Positions 1 to 12,781 of a stretch of 64,000 nt of DNA are shown piece after piece. Both the position numbers and the translations under genes were made by a program. Where the stretch lies: NCBI RefSeq assembly GCF_964340395.1, contig NC_135552.1:20772181-20836180 (forward strand). Reading direction: 5' to 3'. The DNA comes from Glandiceps talaboti. Lineage: Eukaryota; Hemichordata; Enteropneusta; Spengelidae. The notes beneath the pieces were generated by a model that saw only the letters and a list, made by a program, of their open reading frames with translations, was not told the DNA's origin and did no database searches. How positions within the stretch are numbered: the stretch's first letter is position 1; every line of letters begins with the position of its first letter.

Positions 1-1816
1 TGTTACTTATATGTGAACAGAAGTGTCATTATGTAGTAAATACACAGACTCTTCATCTGTCAAAGTTGGCGGAGGAATTACATTGTAGTTGAAACAGTAT
101 CAATGACTGTGAAAGCCGCTGACGTGTTCATCACTTTCGTAGGGTAACAGTCAAAACATGGAAGTTGAAACAATATCAATGACGCTTTGTTATGGCACAG
201 AGAAGTGTTTTGATTTCCCGCAGTGCCGATATCTTTGAAACCCTACTGATCCCACTGGTGAAATTTACGTAAAATAATGTTGTGAAGACCACAGTTACCA
301 CAATGTACCTAGTTCCTTCAAACGGGACGGGTCAACGCAATCGATAGTATATAGTATGTTACTTACGTGTGAACTGAAGTGTCATTATGTAGTAAATATA
401 TAGTATGTTACTTACGTGTGAACTGAAGTGTCATTATGTAGTATCAAGAGATATCCAATTATTGAACAAGCCATGGCCATGGAGAGTAAAACCATTGACC
501 GATAAAAACGACGACATCGAAACATCCTCACAAAGTGCCAAGGCCAAGTAGTGACACAGGGAGGGTAAATTGTCGGCTTTAGTTATATACCAGCATATGA
601 GGCCTTAAGTGATAAAAATGGAAATTAACCCCCTAGCATGTGTAAAGGTACACTGTTAAATAAATGGAAATTAACCCCCTAGCATGTGCAAACAAAGGAT
701 ATTAATAGATTTCAATTGGTTATGGGTTTTTTTATTACTTTGTAATATTCATGTGTCGGGTATGGTTATCATTCGATTCTTTTAATTAATTTTTTTTTCA
801 ATTTGCTCTTCGCCGTATATTTACCGTCAACTTTACTGAAATATGATCAGAAATCCAACAATTTTATTCCCATTGAAAGAAAATATTTGATAAAATGAGC
901 ATAATTATATTATTATTAGAAGAAATTCTACTGAGCTCTTCAGAAACGTCCAATGAAAACACATTTGTAGTCGTGGCCTGTATATATATATATTTGGGTA
1001 AACTCTTAGTGTATGAAAATAGCATTGCACACATTCAACTATAAAAAAAATAACCAAAAAGTGACCTGGACCATGTCGACTAAAACTTTAACCTGGATTT
1101 TCCCCTAGATTCAATAATTAATTAAAATATGTTTTTAATCGTTTGATTAATTACTACACTTCAGCATTTCCTGGTTTTATTAGCTATGCCAATGTGTACA
1201 TTTCATACTTTGATAAAGTGAGGATGCTATGTTCTCAATTGGTGTTGACATTCAACTAGTGGTATAGGACTGGGGTATAGGTAACAGCTTGTGCGTGTAA
1301 AGTAATGTAATGAGATCTGACGTCGTTGTCACAGTCAATCTTGTATGACAACAATGAAGCTTTTTATTGCAATTCATACATATCCAACCATACACATATT
1401 TTTTCAGCAATCTATACAAAAAGAAATAATATCTCGGGCTGATACAATGATTTTTCATAATTCGTAGGCGTGTACTTGTACATGTAATCATAGACGTGTA
1501 CGTACCAGTACATGTATTCCAAACTATATATAATCCGATCCCATGTAATCACCATAAGCGCTAGCATGGATATAGGGTAAAGGTCAACATAAGATGAACA
1601 TTGCAAGGTGGTACAACAATCCCTTGATTGTTTTGCAAGGATTGACACCTTTGATCATTTCCTTCATTACATCGGAATACATACACGTTGGTTTTCTTTC
1701 ATTGCAACTATATAAAAGTCATTAGCTTAAAAATACAACGAGCCGTATTTACTACTAATACCGTTTTTGTCTTTGCGTTCATAACTTGACAATGTTGACA
1801 AGTACACCCTCACCTC

Positions 1817-1906
<90 letters not shown>

Positions 1907-2894
1907 CATATACTCTCACACTTCAGTTTAAATCCGATCACATCGTGATATTACATGAAGTATACATTACGACTGTGAACGTGGAAAATCAAACGCGTAC
2001 CTGTGATAAATCAGTACTTTTTGACCGTGTCTTGTGAGATATACATTGTGTACTATACCACTGTGACAATGAAAATATTGGGTTATGTAAAACGGTTATA
2101 ATCAGTATATGATACAGTGAATCACTATCAAAATACAGTAATTACAGAATTATGAAAAATAACGGCGTATACATTTGAAAACTGTTTGAAGTGAAAATCT
2201 GCATGTGCTTAAAATCGTACTGTACTAATAACATACCACACAACTTTTCAAATTTATACTTAATATATATATAAATTGTGTCTTTCAAATCGTTTAGAAT
2301 CATGTAGTAGGTAAATACAAAAAGTAGGATGTTCATCTACATGGCGGAATTAAGAAAATACAACTGTTACTGTACAGTTTATGTAAATACAGTCTTATGA
2401 TGTCAAATCAGACGCTGTTCCGAGCAGAAAAAACAACAACTTACACTGTACAAAGTTCTATGTCAATTACCTTACAGTGCTCATACAATCAAAATTTTCG
2501 TTTGTTAATGAATCGTCAAGATTCTTTTTGTTACCATGGTACAGCAGACTAAGTGAACTTTTAAATATACCCTTTAATATAGTACATTACAAATTCGTCT
2601 AGGGTTTGTTCGTTGTCTTAAGAATCAATTCTATTATACTAATATTATATTTTAATATTTGTTTATGTTATATGTAGAGAAAACGCGGTAAAATCTTTGC
2701 TCTTACAACTATTGACATATATCTCTTGACTATTTATCCGCTGATCTTGATATGGATTATACATACGCTGTAAATCGCTGCTGATAGAAGAATTGATGAC
2801 GAACCAATCAGTAGACGGTGTCGGCTACAGTTTAAGAACTGCTGAGAAGGACTGTTTCTATCCCTATATCCCATCCAACATCCCACCGGTGACA
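1..2894. other. Gene-free flank with short repeats and a TA microsatellite
   Basis: I see no coding exon here. A 42-bp word beginning tgttactta(t/c) and ending gtcattatgtagta occurs three times (about 1-42, 357-398 and 406-443). A second word, ggaaattaaccccctagcat, occurs twice (about 619 and 665). Positions 1828-1903 are an almost pure TA run. The last part (about 2400-2894) lies just downstream of the death-domain exon on the minus strand and may include its 3' UTR, but I could not choose a polyadenylation signal. Confidence 0.6.
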
Positions 2895-4712
2895 TTATTC
2901 AAACCACTTGTCTCGTAATGTGTGTGGAGTAAACTGTTCAAAAACACTTCTTCGCAGCCTCTCTTGGTTCTCCGTCGACTGATGTTCCCGATGTTGCTGT
3001 ATAACGTGTTTTACTTCATCTGCTGCATCAGGTCTGCCTATTTCACGTAGTCTGGCTTCTAAATTCCCAAGGGGTTCATTCGTATGCCGCCACAACTCCA
3101 AAAGCTCAGAAGTGGGACTGCGTCTTCTCGCCATTCCAAGATTAGTTACTGTACTCAAATCCCCATAGCCTATGTTCTCAGCAAATGTACGCCAGTCACC
3201 ACCCAATCGCGATTCTGGGTCTAACAAACAACACAGCTTCTGCTCTAGCCCATGGGTGAGAACGGGTGAACTTCTATAGCTATTAGGTAGGGTAACGTTA
3301 TATGAGTGTGGCTTTACCAGCAACAACACAAACCCAGGTACCCGGAATACCTGAAAGATCAGAAGGGTTGGGTTTACATAGGCCCTACTGACATCAACTT
3401 TAATTTGATATTGTGAAAAAAGCTGGACGTCATCAATTGAATAATACCGCAGACTTTCGTCATTGGATCAGATTTCTTTTGAACTTGGGTGCACGTCAGA
3501 TTACAAAAGACTACAGCGAAACACAAAAATAAAGAGGATAAATAAAATTACCATAAGGATGACGTTGGGTATTTATTTTGTATTTTTAACAATCACGATG
3601 GCTTCCTACTTGAAAAATCATTGTGAAACAACATATGCCAAGTCCTTGTTTGTAACCAAAAGACTCATAAATGTATGTACAATATTGTTTAAATAAGTCA
3701 TAGAGTACTCTCAAAACACTACATTCTTTACTGCTACATACATGTACATATGGCACACTAAAAGTTACAAGCCGAGAATAATGAGTAACCCAACCCCTAA
3801 TTAATATTCATGTACCTGCTCATGAATATAGTAATGCAATGGAATAGGTAGGGCACATGTCACATACGTACAATAACAAACTTTTTAAAACATTTTTTTA
3901 GCTTTTCGCAATGTATTAAGTTACAAACACAGACTTGGATTATGTTGTTTCACATTGATTTTTCAAGTAGGAAGCTATCATGATAAAATAAATTAAAAAT
4001 CCAAAATAAATACCCAATATTCATCCATTAATAATCTAGATTTCGGATTAATTTCTATGTGCATCTCATCTGAATCATTATGATTCTCTCCAAGTGCCAG
4101 CAAATAATTACAACTGCCGACATCAGACCGTGGACGAACGGAACCTGTTACATACAGGGAAAGTAAACAAATGAATCGGATTGATAACACTTGGCTCAGC
4201 ATGTTGGAACAGCAGAGACTTGTATTACACACCACTGTTTGATAAGAACAGTTTTATGGCCTATTTATGTGTACATGAAATGCCAGTGGAACGGGAATTT
4301 GTATGTGAACATGGACTGTTATGTAAAGAGGACATAAAACTGTTCTTATCAAATGATAGAATGCAATACAAGTCTCTGTACTTCAAACATGTTGTGCCAA
4401 GTGTTATTAATCCAATTCAGTTGTTGACTTTCCCTGTTTGTAACAGGTTCCATTTGTCCACGGTCTGGTGTCAGCAGTTGTATGTAGGTACATGAATGTG
4501 GTCACTTACATTGTCGTCTTCTATCGCTGTACATTGAGTCTGTGTATATTCATCTGTACCACGTTTACTGCTAGTACTACGTGTATCCAAACTGTCAGTC
4601 TTTTTACCATGAACATCTTCTCTCTGGTTTCTCTGACATCTCACAAGGATCAATTTTCGGGAATGTTTCTTGTCGTACACCTTGTATTTATTATGTGTTG
4701 TTCCCATAGCAA
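2895..4712 (-). CDS. 3' end of a death-domain protein, UNC5-like (partial)
   Basis: Two exons are visible on the minus strand: 4712-4510 and 3350-2895, which ends in a stop. The terminal exon encodes about 151 residues. Its core (LCCLLDPES, DWRTFAENIG, SPTSELLELW) has the spacing and key residues of the death domain at the C-terminus of netrin receptors of the UNC5 family, and death domains assemble apoptotic or adaptor complexes in the cytoplasm. The upstream exon is preceded by TGACAATTTCAG and ends at AAT|GTAAGT (phase 0). The terminal exon starts after CTGATCTTTCAG in a compatible phase. The upstream exon is Lys/Arg-rich, then Thr/Ser-rich, as expected of a juxtamembrane cytoplasmic segment, but no membrane exon was found. 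The 1,159-bp intron between them is filled by two inverted-repeat structures. The death domain is fairly certain; UNC5 orthology is not, since other receptors carry similar domains. Confidence 0.7.
3550..4028. mobile_element. MITE-like element with ~110-bp terminal inverted repeats
   Basis: The plus-strand segment 3550-3665 and the reverse complement of 3905-4028 are diverged copies of each other. Shared words include GGGTATTTATTTTG, GCTTCCTACTTGAAAAATCA and TGTGAAACAACAT. They face each other as long terminal inverted repeats around about 240 bp of non-coding DNA. The same end sequence occurs at 15627-15670 and 41608-41715, so this is a dispersed non-autonomous family. It lies in the intron of the death-domain gene. 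No transposase is present and no clean target duplication was identified. Confidence 0.55.
4109..4487. repeat. Large inverted repeat (foldback), ~150-bp arms
   Basis: The left arm (about 4109-4258) and right arm (about 4333-4487) are inverted copies with roughly 80 percent identity. The inner ends TTTGATAAGAACAGTTTTATG (4238-4258) and its exact complement (4333-4353) flank a loop of about 74 bp. Both arms also carry a polypyrimidine tract plus TAACAG followed by GTTCC, which looks like a splice acceptor. It sits in the intron of the death-domain gene, directly next to the 3550-4028 element. It may be a foldback transposon or an inverted duplication; an open frame read across it on the plus strand is probably incidental. 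Confidence 0.55.
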
Positions 4713-5424
4713 CTGAAATTGTCACCAAAAATGTTTCCTAATGGCGTATGGTAATACTATTGGTGATGCACTGAATCCAGCACGTATTTAACGATCTCTA
4801 ACAAAATACAAGAAAAAAATATAAACTTATTTTTTTTAGAAAAGTAATATATTCACCCTCTTTTTTGAAGAGTAGTCCCAGACAACAGCGGGAGGTCTGT
4901 GGGTAGATATCAAAGAAAGGTAGAAACTCATTTATATGTAACTCGTAATGTTGCAACCTGAATTTATCTTGGTAATGGATGCTAATATAGCACCCACCTA
5001 ATAACGTCCCATTACAATAAGGGAATATGGGAGCCTCCAGTAATTACAAGGGAGTAGGGGAATTAGGGAGGGGGTCACTTTTACAAATCGGTTCTCTGGG
5101 AGGGTCATTTTTTTTTAGAAAATGGGATTAGAGGAGAGCTAGAGTTACTTTGACTCATTCTATTGTCTAACTTTGTATTATTTTGTTATTTTGGCATCCC
5201 ATCGCTGCCACCAGTTCTGCATTCCACTGCTGTCACATCGTTCAGGGTTGAGGTTAGGACAGTGTAAATACTGGAAGTCTCCAAAATGTACACGATATCT
5301 AGAAAATTTACAAGATGATGGAAGTCACCAGAAACGTCACTCTAAGTAAGCCGAAACATCGATTGCCACTGTTGTATCTGTTCGGTACATTTCCGGATGT
5401 TCAGTAGGTTCTCAGTGCACAATC

Positions 5425-5480
5425 TAGTCTCGGTTACCCAGACTCTCACCGCTGGGGGCTCTGCCTACGAGACCACCCCA
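5425..5480. mobile_element. Fragment of the TAGTCTCGG-ended MITE family
   Basis: The word tagtctcggttacccaga followed by ctctcaccgctggggg matches the left end of the complete element at 12267-12555 over about 35 bp. The matching right end is not seen, so this is a truncated or rearranged copy. Confidence 0.45.
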
Positions 5481-6140
5481 GGACTTTTGAATCCACTTTA
5501 TAAACATGAATCACGTGCACAGTAAAATCGGGTGTAGACTGACAAATTTCATGAAGGATGAGTCATACCTGTATGAATAGTTGGTGGCCTGATACAACAC
5601 GGAAGCTTGCACAAAATAATAACAAAGTAATGATGAGAAACTGAACGCTGCATCTCAAGATAATATTTGATCATGTAAAGATGACCAAGGGAGTTGATGA
5701 CATCTAAGCTAATACAACATACATAATATGGACATCTCATTACATTGCGGTTTAATGCTCAAACTAAGTCTAGCAACAATAAACGGTACCAGCATCATAA
5801 AACCACATGTATCTGTTAACCGGAAAAGGGTGGTCTTGTAGCTCTTCTTGTTGAAAAGACATCCTTAAAAAAAAGTTGTAAGATTTCTCCAGCGTCGTGC
5901 AAACACATGACTCTTTATGACTCTATTCTTCATCATTGCGTCAACGGAAAAATAGTACTGTGGCTCACGAAAATGAATTTATCAGGTAAAAAAATGGTTG
6001 AATTCGACTGAAATTGCAATTTTGTGTTGTTAGCATCTCCCTTTTGATAATATAAACCCCAGACCACTATGCACAGGGGTGAACGTCATTATAGGAATTT
6101 TAGTGTCAAAGTACACATTTAAAAGTTTAAATAATAAAAA

Positions 6141-6222
6141 TTCTAATATAATGTAATGTGATGTAATGTAATGTAATGTAATGTAATGTAATGTAATGTA
6201 ATGTAATGTAATGTAATGCAAT
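6141..6222. repeat. Pentanucleotide microsatellite (AATGT)n
   Basis: About fifteen near-perfect copies of a 5-bp unit, with two early variants reading gatgt. Confidence 0.9.
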
Positions 6223-7631
6223 GTAATTAAGGAAAATAAATTATGTACTGTCATCAAAATAACCCTAGAGTAACTCACCTACATATAATGTTTGTGTACA
6301 GGCTTATGGTTTTCCTTGACACTTTCTAATATTACATATCTGTTAGGAGACCCCGGTCGGACTTCTGCGCAATATGCAATTGCTGGCACAGTTATAACAG
6401 GAAAATAGTAAATACCACTACGTCAGCTCGCGCCACTTTGGCATTTGAATAATTACAATAATGAGAATTCTATTAGACTACTAGTCTATACCTGGTACAT
6501 GTATCATGTTAATTTACATCGAACAGCTGAGATGTAGGGCGGTGAAAGTGTGTGACACACTGTTGTCGATGATGACGTCATTCACGGAAGTTAGTCGACT
6601 TTATACGGACAACTTTAATTCTGTAAAAGTGCGTTACGTGAACTAAGATACTTTACGTTTAGACTGTCCCTGGAGAACAGAGCTAGTACAGGACGAACCC
6701 AGCCCTACAATCTGGTATAAACTGGATATTTTATGCTGGGGAGGGGGAGGGTGGGGTCAAAATTTACGACAGGGGAGTAATTAGTTTGGTCAATTTTTTT
6801 ACAGCGCCCCATGCCCAACCCCCGCTGTCAAAATTTTTCATGACCCCAAAATGAACCCAAGAATTTTCGTAGCATTCTGACCCCAGTCTTAGCATCCCAC
6901 CATTACCACCACTGTACTGCAATATCAGAACACATCAGTCAATTCCTGCTGACAACCATGCAATGAATAAGTAAATTGTTAGTTGTGATGTGAGGAGTTG
7001 ATCTCACAGGAGAGAAGGGAACAGTGTTGTGAGATAATTGGGGATATAAATTAGATCCAAACACGGACATTAATTAATGCAGTGCCTTCACTGCTGGTAG
7101 TAACAATCAATGCATTTAAAATTAAATATATACGTTACATATAGCTGTAGAAATATTCACGCTAAGAACTTGGACAAATCCCCCTTCTGAAGTTCTTGGA
7201 ATGCATACTTCCAAAGCTGTATTTTGTGCAATGAGTCACATAATCTTTTTTGCTACTCTGTACTTTGTATATGTACATCAAACAAAACATTGTAAAATAC
7301 TTGCAGCATTCTAATAATGATGGCCAAAATACTAGTATATATTGCATACAAGTGTATTACCAGTAAATACTTTGCTATGTGTTTGACGGTTACACTAACT
7401 TTACTTGATTCCATACAGTTCTTGCCTAAATGATGTAAATCAGCTAACTGTAGACTAGTGAACATGGTGAAGCTCAAGGTCTATTGGTACACTTCTTTAC
7501 TGTCACCATGGTAAATGTACATGAAACAATAAAATTACCCTTGGTAAAACATGTTTTCAGTGCATTTGTACAATGTTTTAGGACACAGTGTATGCAAAGA
7601 CATAGACACACCAAACACAATGTATGCAAAC

Positions 7632-7710
7632 ACACATACACACACACACACACACATGCATGCACGCACGTGTATATACGTGCACACACACACACACACA
7701 CACACACACG
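7632..7710. repeat. Interrupted (CA)n microsatellite
   Basis: Two CA runs are separated by tgcatgcacgcacgtgtatatacg. The long open frames predicted over it in several frames come only from the dinucleotide period. Confidence 0.9.
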
Positions 7711-8807
7711 ATGTACACAGTTTGCACAAACACGGAATGATCCCATTCACTCCCTCATATGCACACACAAAGACATACACGCAGAAACATATACATGATA
7801 TAAATGACAAAAGCCGCATAATTTAGTGTTTTTATTTATAACTCTTCGACTTGATCTGTCTGACATGAAAGTGGATTGCACAAATAAAATCAAACAAAAC
7901 CAATTACAGGGTATAAAATCACATATAATTTCTAACAGTGGCTCAACAAATCATCTTTACATACATACTTCATCAATATTTTCACATTAATACAAAAATA
8001 AATAATACACCAAATTACAACAAAAAATAAGTACAGCTTTGGCTAATATTTAAAAAAAAAAAACCCAAAGTGATGAGAATATTTCTAGTTTTATCATTTC
8101 AAACTTACATTTTTCAGAGGTTTGAAACCTCAATACAATGGTTTTGTAATATTGACATGACGTGTGCTTGGCACTTAGAGAATTCATTATCATCATCATC
8201 ATTATCATCATCATCATTATCATTATCATCATCATCACCATAATCGAATCACCGATATAGAAGTTTTCACTTCTAGATCACTGATCACTGGTCACTGCAT
8301 CACTTTATCACTATGTTTCATGAACCAGACAAACACCATCAATAATATCATAGGAACTATTCTATGAAATGTAATTACAGAGCCTTTATAGGAGCCACAA
8401 CGTTGTAAACCACAAGCCTCTCTATGGAACCATCCAAAACAAGGTACCCACTAAGAGGTTATTTCGTTGCTTTAACAGAAATATGTGCTCTGGTTTGCGA
8501 GAATGAGGAGCCACTGCTTTGACTGTTGTTCGTAATAAGCCATCTATGCACTAATATGGTGAAATTTGTTCATTTTTTCCAATTTGATTCATCCCTCTTT
8601 TAACTTCAAGTGTATTTCAGGTTAATAACTTTCACATCTCAAATATTTCATTTTATTAAATATAGAAAAAAGAATAATTACTTGTACTTAAATATAGAAC
8701 AAAACAATCAATGTATAAATAAAACGTTGCACTTAAAGCAGTCAACTTATACAAGCACTATTATCTGTATATGTCAAACAATGGATGTTCTATGATGTAA
8801 GTATAGC

Positions 8808-8937
8808 TATGTAGTTACCTAGTTTGTGAGGTATGTCATGTTGGGGCGCCCTCACCCATCAGCCAACTCCTCTCAGAGGACAGATGCTTGCGAAATGACA
8901 CAACATGACATATCTTACTAACTAGACACTACGTAGC
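8808..8937. mobile_element. Short hairpin element (MITE-like), 130 bp
   Basis: The left arm (tatgtagttacctagtttg, then gtatgtcatgttg) and the reverse complement of the right arm (caacatgacatatcttac, then actagacactacgta) pair over about 40 bp, leaving a central portion of about 50 bp. This is the layout of a small terminal-inverted-repeat element. It has no coding capacity. Confidence 0.5.
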
Positions 8938-9224
8938 ACTTTAAATACAACAGATTCATCAGTCAAGCACTAACTTCCTAATTCTAAGGAATGTTGAAGA
9001 TTAGCACGGAAGGTCAAACAAGTTGAATAAACGAGATATCTATCTAGAAATACAGTTACAGTATCAGTTATTTCAGCAAGCGCTAACTGCTAGAATTATA
9101 ATAAATGTACATGGAGGGAATGTAAGTTCAACTTTGTAATTGTTGGACGGTAAAAATACATATTTCATATCAAATCACTGACTAAACATGACTATTAAGT
9201 AGATGAAAAGGAACACATTGACAT

Positions 9225-9895
9225 TATGCATGGTAACGTATTGATGTACAATATGCATGGCAACATACTGATGTACAATATGCATGGTAACGTATTGATG
9301 TACAATATGCATGGTAACATATTGATGTACAATATGCATGGTAACGTATTGATGTACAATATGCATGGTAACGTATTGATGTACAATATGCATGATAACG
9401 TAATGATGTACAATATGCATGGTAACATACTGATGTACAATATGCATGGTAACATATTGATGTACAATATGCATGGTAACGTATTGATGTACAATATGCA
9501 TGGTAACATACTGATGTACAATATGCATGATAACATAGTGATGTACAATATGCATGGTAACGTACTGATGTACAATATGCATGGTAACGTATTGATGTAC
9601 AATATGCATGGTAACGTAATGATGTACAACATGCATGGCAACGTAATGATGTACAACATGCATGGTAACGTAATGATGTACAACATGCATGGTAACGTAA
9701 TGATGTACAACATGCATGGTAACGTAATGATGTACAACATGCATGGTAACATAATGATGTACAACATGCATGGTAACGTAATGATGTACAACATGCATGG
9801 TAACATATTGATGTACAACATGCATGGTAACGTAATGATGTACAACATGCATGGTAACGTAATGATGTACAACATGCATGGTAACATATTGATGT
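9225..9895. repeat. 27-bp minisatellite, about 25 copies
   Basis: The unit is 27 bp, consensus atgcatggtaacgta followed by (t/a)tgatgtacaa(t/c). Because 27 is a multiple of three and the unit lacks stops in several frames, 220-235-codon open frames appear on both strands; these have no start context, no homology and no splice signals and are not genes. The left part (to about 9605) is mostly of the ttgatgtacaatatg type and the right part of the aatgatgtacaacatg type, so two blocks expanded or were homogenised separately. Confidence 0.9.
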
Positions 9896-12266
9896 CTAAA
9901 TCACTGTGACTGTACTTTCAAATATCTTGTAATCACAATGACCATTTCTATCACTGAATTTGATCCACTACAACAAAATGACATACAAAACCGTTCAAGT
10001 AAAGAGCCCCCTCTAGTGACAAAATACAGCTGTGTCCTCACTTAATTCTAAAGTGTCACAATAACTTTGGCCATTTCAAATATCAATATGTATGAACTGA
10101 AACTTACAATTACCTGCAGTACTTGATGCTGGTATTTCCTTATTTTAATATCAATATTAAGTACAGTATACAAAATATAAGCTGTGTTCTCCTCTACCTC
10201 CCTTCCCTGCTTCATCACAAGAGGGCACTGTTTCATGAATGGGTAAGCTATTTTTAAATATGAAAGTACAGTTTCATGCCGATTAAGTGTTGGTATATAT
10301 ATGGGGGGGGGGGGGATTTCTACATTTTTATGCTCTTTTTGGACTTTGTTGGATATTTCAAGGTGCTAATCGTAGAGTCCAATTTTACAAGGAGAAAACT
10401 ATGGACTCACATGTGTATCATCGTCACTTTGTAACGTGATCATAAAATATGAACAGCGCCACCTATCATGGAATGAACAAGACTGACTGTTTGCAGTCGA
10501 AAGCTCTCAGCGTATCAAAATTATGTTGAGTGTACTGGTTAAAATTTTAGTACTTATGTACCATCAAAGTTATAAAACTGTGATAACACTGTAAAGAATT
10601 AAGACAGGATTTGTATGTCATTGCATTCAGCGAGAAGCAAAAGCAAGATTCATGAACTGATGTTATAAATGTACGAGTTGTAAGTAGTAGTTCAATTGTT
10701 GTAAGACTGGTGATTTCATTTTTGTTCAGATTATGAGAATGGGTATACGTGACATATTGTTTCATAATTTGGTTAGTGAACACATGTATACTTTGTAAAA
10801 CTTTACGAATACTATGACTGATCATTTAGGGGTATGATGGCCAACTACAATTAACCATCACAACATTTAGGGTATCACGGCCAGTCTACAATTATCCATC
10901 ATAACATTTTAGGGTATCACATCTGACAACAATTAACCATCATATCAAAACATTAACAAACACAAATGGCAAGATTCCATAAATCTTTGATGTCCGAGGG
11001 CATTTCCCTGAAAAGCTGTCAACTGATGAAATCAGAGCTGTACTTTTAAAGTTGCGTATCCACTCAGAGTAAACAAGTACAAAAAAACTACTTGATTTGC
11101 ATGTGTCTTTTGTGTTTCTGGTTTATGTATTATCATCTTATAAACCACACCACTGTGAGGTGGTGACAATAATAGAAAAAATATGCCATGGCCTAAAAAT
11201 ACTATCTTTGCTAAAAAATAATATTAGGAGTATGAAAACTATCAAAACATCTGAAAAGTTACAATATAGAGCAAAAATTGCTGTGGCTTTTTACTTTTAC
11301 TTAGAGTTACATACATGGACACAAGCTGAGTTTATAATTTATTCAGGAGTAAGTTTCACTGCCTATTGAAAGGTACCAGTAGTAGTATAGTTAACCATCT
11401 CTTGTATTGGCAGAACTCAATCTCAGTATTTAGGCCCAATACTATAGATAAACTATTTGATGACATCATTCAGTAATGTAAACAAAAATGTTGAGAGAAT
11501 CTATGTTACGACAACAAGTGTATAAAGAACGTCTAAAAATGATTTTAATACCAGCAAAGTCATGCATCAACTTTACCACTCTGAGAATAGTTTTAATTGT
11601 CATTTACATACCTTTCATTTTACAACTAATACAGGGAAAATTTCAAAGTATTTGAAAAGAAACAAACTATATTCTTTACTCAAGGTAAGGTTTATGATTG
11701 TTTGTTTTACGGGAAATAGAGTACAGGTGCCTGAACTTCTTACTAACTTGCTATCAAATAATCTTTGACACATGTATAAATTAACCAGAATATTAAGAGA
11801 GTACACATCATGTCTGGCCCTTCTTATAAAATGAAAACATATCAAAACTTGTCACTCATAAGTTTTATAATGAGGTTTATGTAAGTCTATGTGGTTGGCC
11901 AATAAATTTCTGTATAGTATATTAATATGTGAGTTGACAGGCCCAGACTAGCTGTAAGCTATTTCCTGACTCCCCATTTACCCACTGTTATATTTATTTG
12001 GGGTAAATAAACTTATAATTAATAATTTAACGATTGCAATTTGGACAAATGTGAATGACGGTTACAAACAAGGACTGTCTGTGAGTGTGCAAAATGTTGG
12101 CAATTTATAGAGTAATTTACTTTGGTAACATACATTGTATTATCACCAACCTACATACCACAATCACTTGATATAATATTTATATATATCCATAAATTTA
12201 TATGTATTTCTCATAGACATTGGACACCTTACATTATACTAATCTCATTTTAAGTGTGTTGAACAT

Positions 12267-12555
12267 TAGTCTCGGTTACCCAGATTCTCATCACTGGGGC
12301 TCCAATTTTCAAGGAGGAAAATGTCTGCCGAATTTTCACTTTCATTAACTCTATGTATGTTTCACAGAAATCTTAATTAAATCTTAATTAAGATTAAACA
12401 AAACACTCTTAGCAAGAGTTGCCACCGTGTGATTTTACTATAGAGGTCATGTTGTGGGTCAGTCGCTCTACACAGCCATCTTGTAACAATCACTTATTAT
12501 GTTGTAATGTCCCAGAGTCTCTGCTGGTGGTGGGGAGTCTGGGTAACTGAGACTA
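12267..12555. mobile_element. MITE, ~289 bp, with TA-flanked inverted ends
   Basis: The left end reads ta-gtctcggttacccaga and the right end, reversed, reads ta-gtctcagttacccagact, giving about 20-bp terminal inverted repeats bounded by TA. TA duplication is typical of Tc1/mariner-type insertion, so a mariner-derived MITE is the likeliest class. The interior is AT-rich with no open frame. It lies just downstream of the RP2 stop codon, possibly inside the RP2 3' UTR. Confidence 0.6.
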
Positions 12556-12781
12556 GTTGAAAAATTTGCATACCAGTATATTACAAACGGGTATACTGTA
12601 GATTACAAACTGACCAACAGGAAATTATATAGATGCCACAACTATACATCTATAACATTACATACATGTATACCAACAGGAAGTAATATTTGACAGAGAT
12701 TTTTTTACTTTGATTGAAAAAATACTTGTGAGGATGAAATAAAGTTAAGTAGATGGTGGTGTAGTCTGTCATACTAATCTG

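Larger units (their letters stand above)
4713..12266. other. Gene-free region rich in simple repeats
   Basis: No exon with convincing protein similarity was found. Further 5' exons of the death-domain gene should lie here if it is intact, but none could be recognised. The region holds the repeats listed separately: the 5425 MITE end, the AATGT run, the CA run, the 8.8 kb hairpin and the 27-bp array. There is also a diverged inverted pair at about 6758-6845 built on GGGGTCAAAATTT and its complement, and G runs near 10302-10315. Confidence 0.5.

Noticed and set aside
3993-4146. Possible extra exon of the death-domain gene after TAACAG
   Set aside because: Its open frame needs a phase that does not match the 4510 donor, and it ends inside the terminal repeat of a MITE; joining 4510 directly to 3350 keeps the frame.
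4181-4495. 104-codon plus-strand frame
   Set aside because: It runs across both arms of an inverted repeat inside an intron; no recognisable domain.
7474-7826. Cys/Val- or His/Thr-rich open frames
   Set aside because: Translation of a CA/TG microsatellite.
9225-9895. CRISPR-like array
   Set aside because: Repeats are contiguous with no unique spacers and the DNA is eukaryotic.
9175-9909. Long open frames of 227-234 codons on both strands
   Set aside because: They are produced by a 27-bp repeat without stops; same length on both strands and in several frames, no homology.
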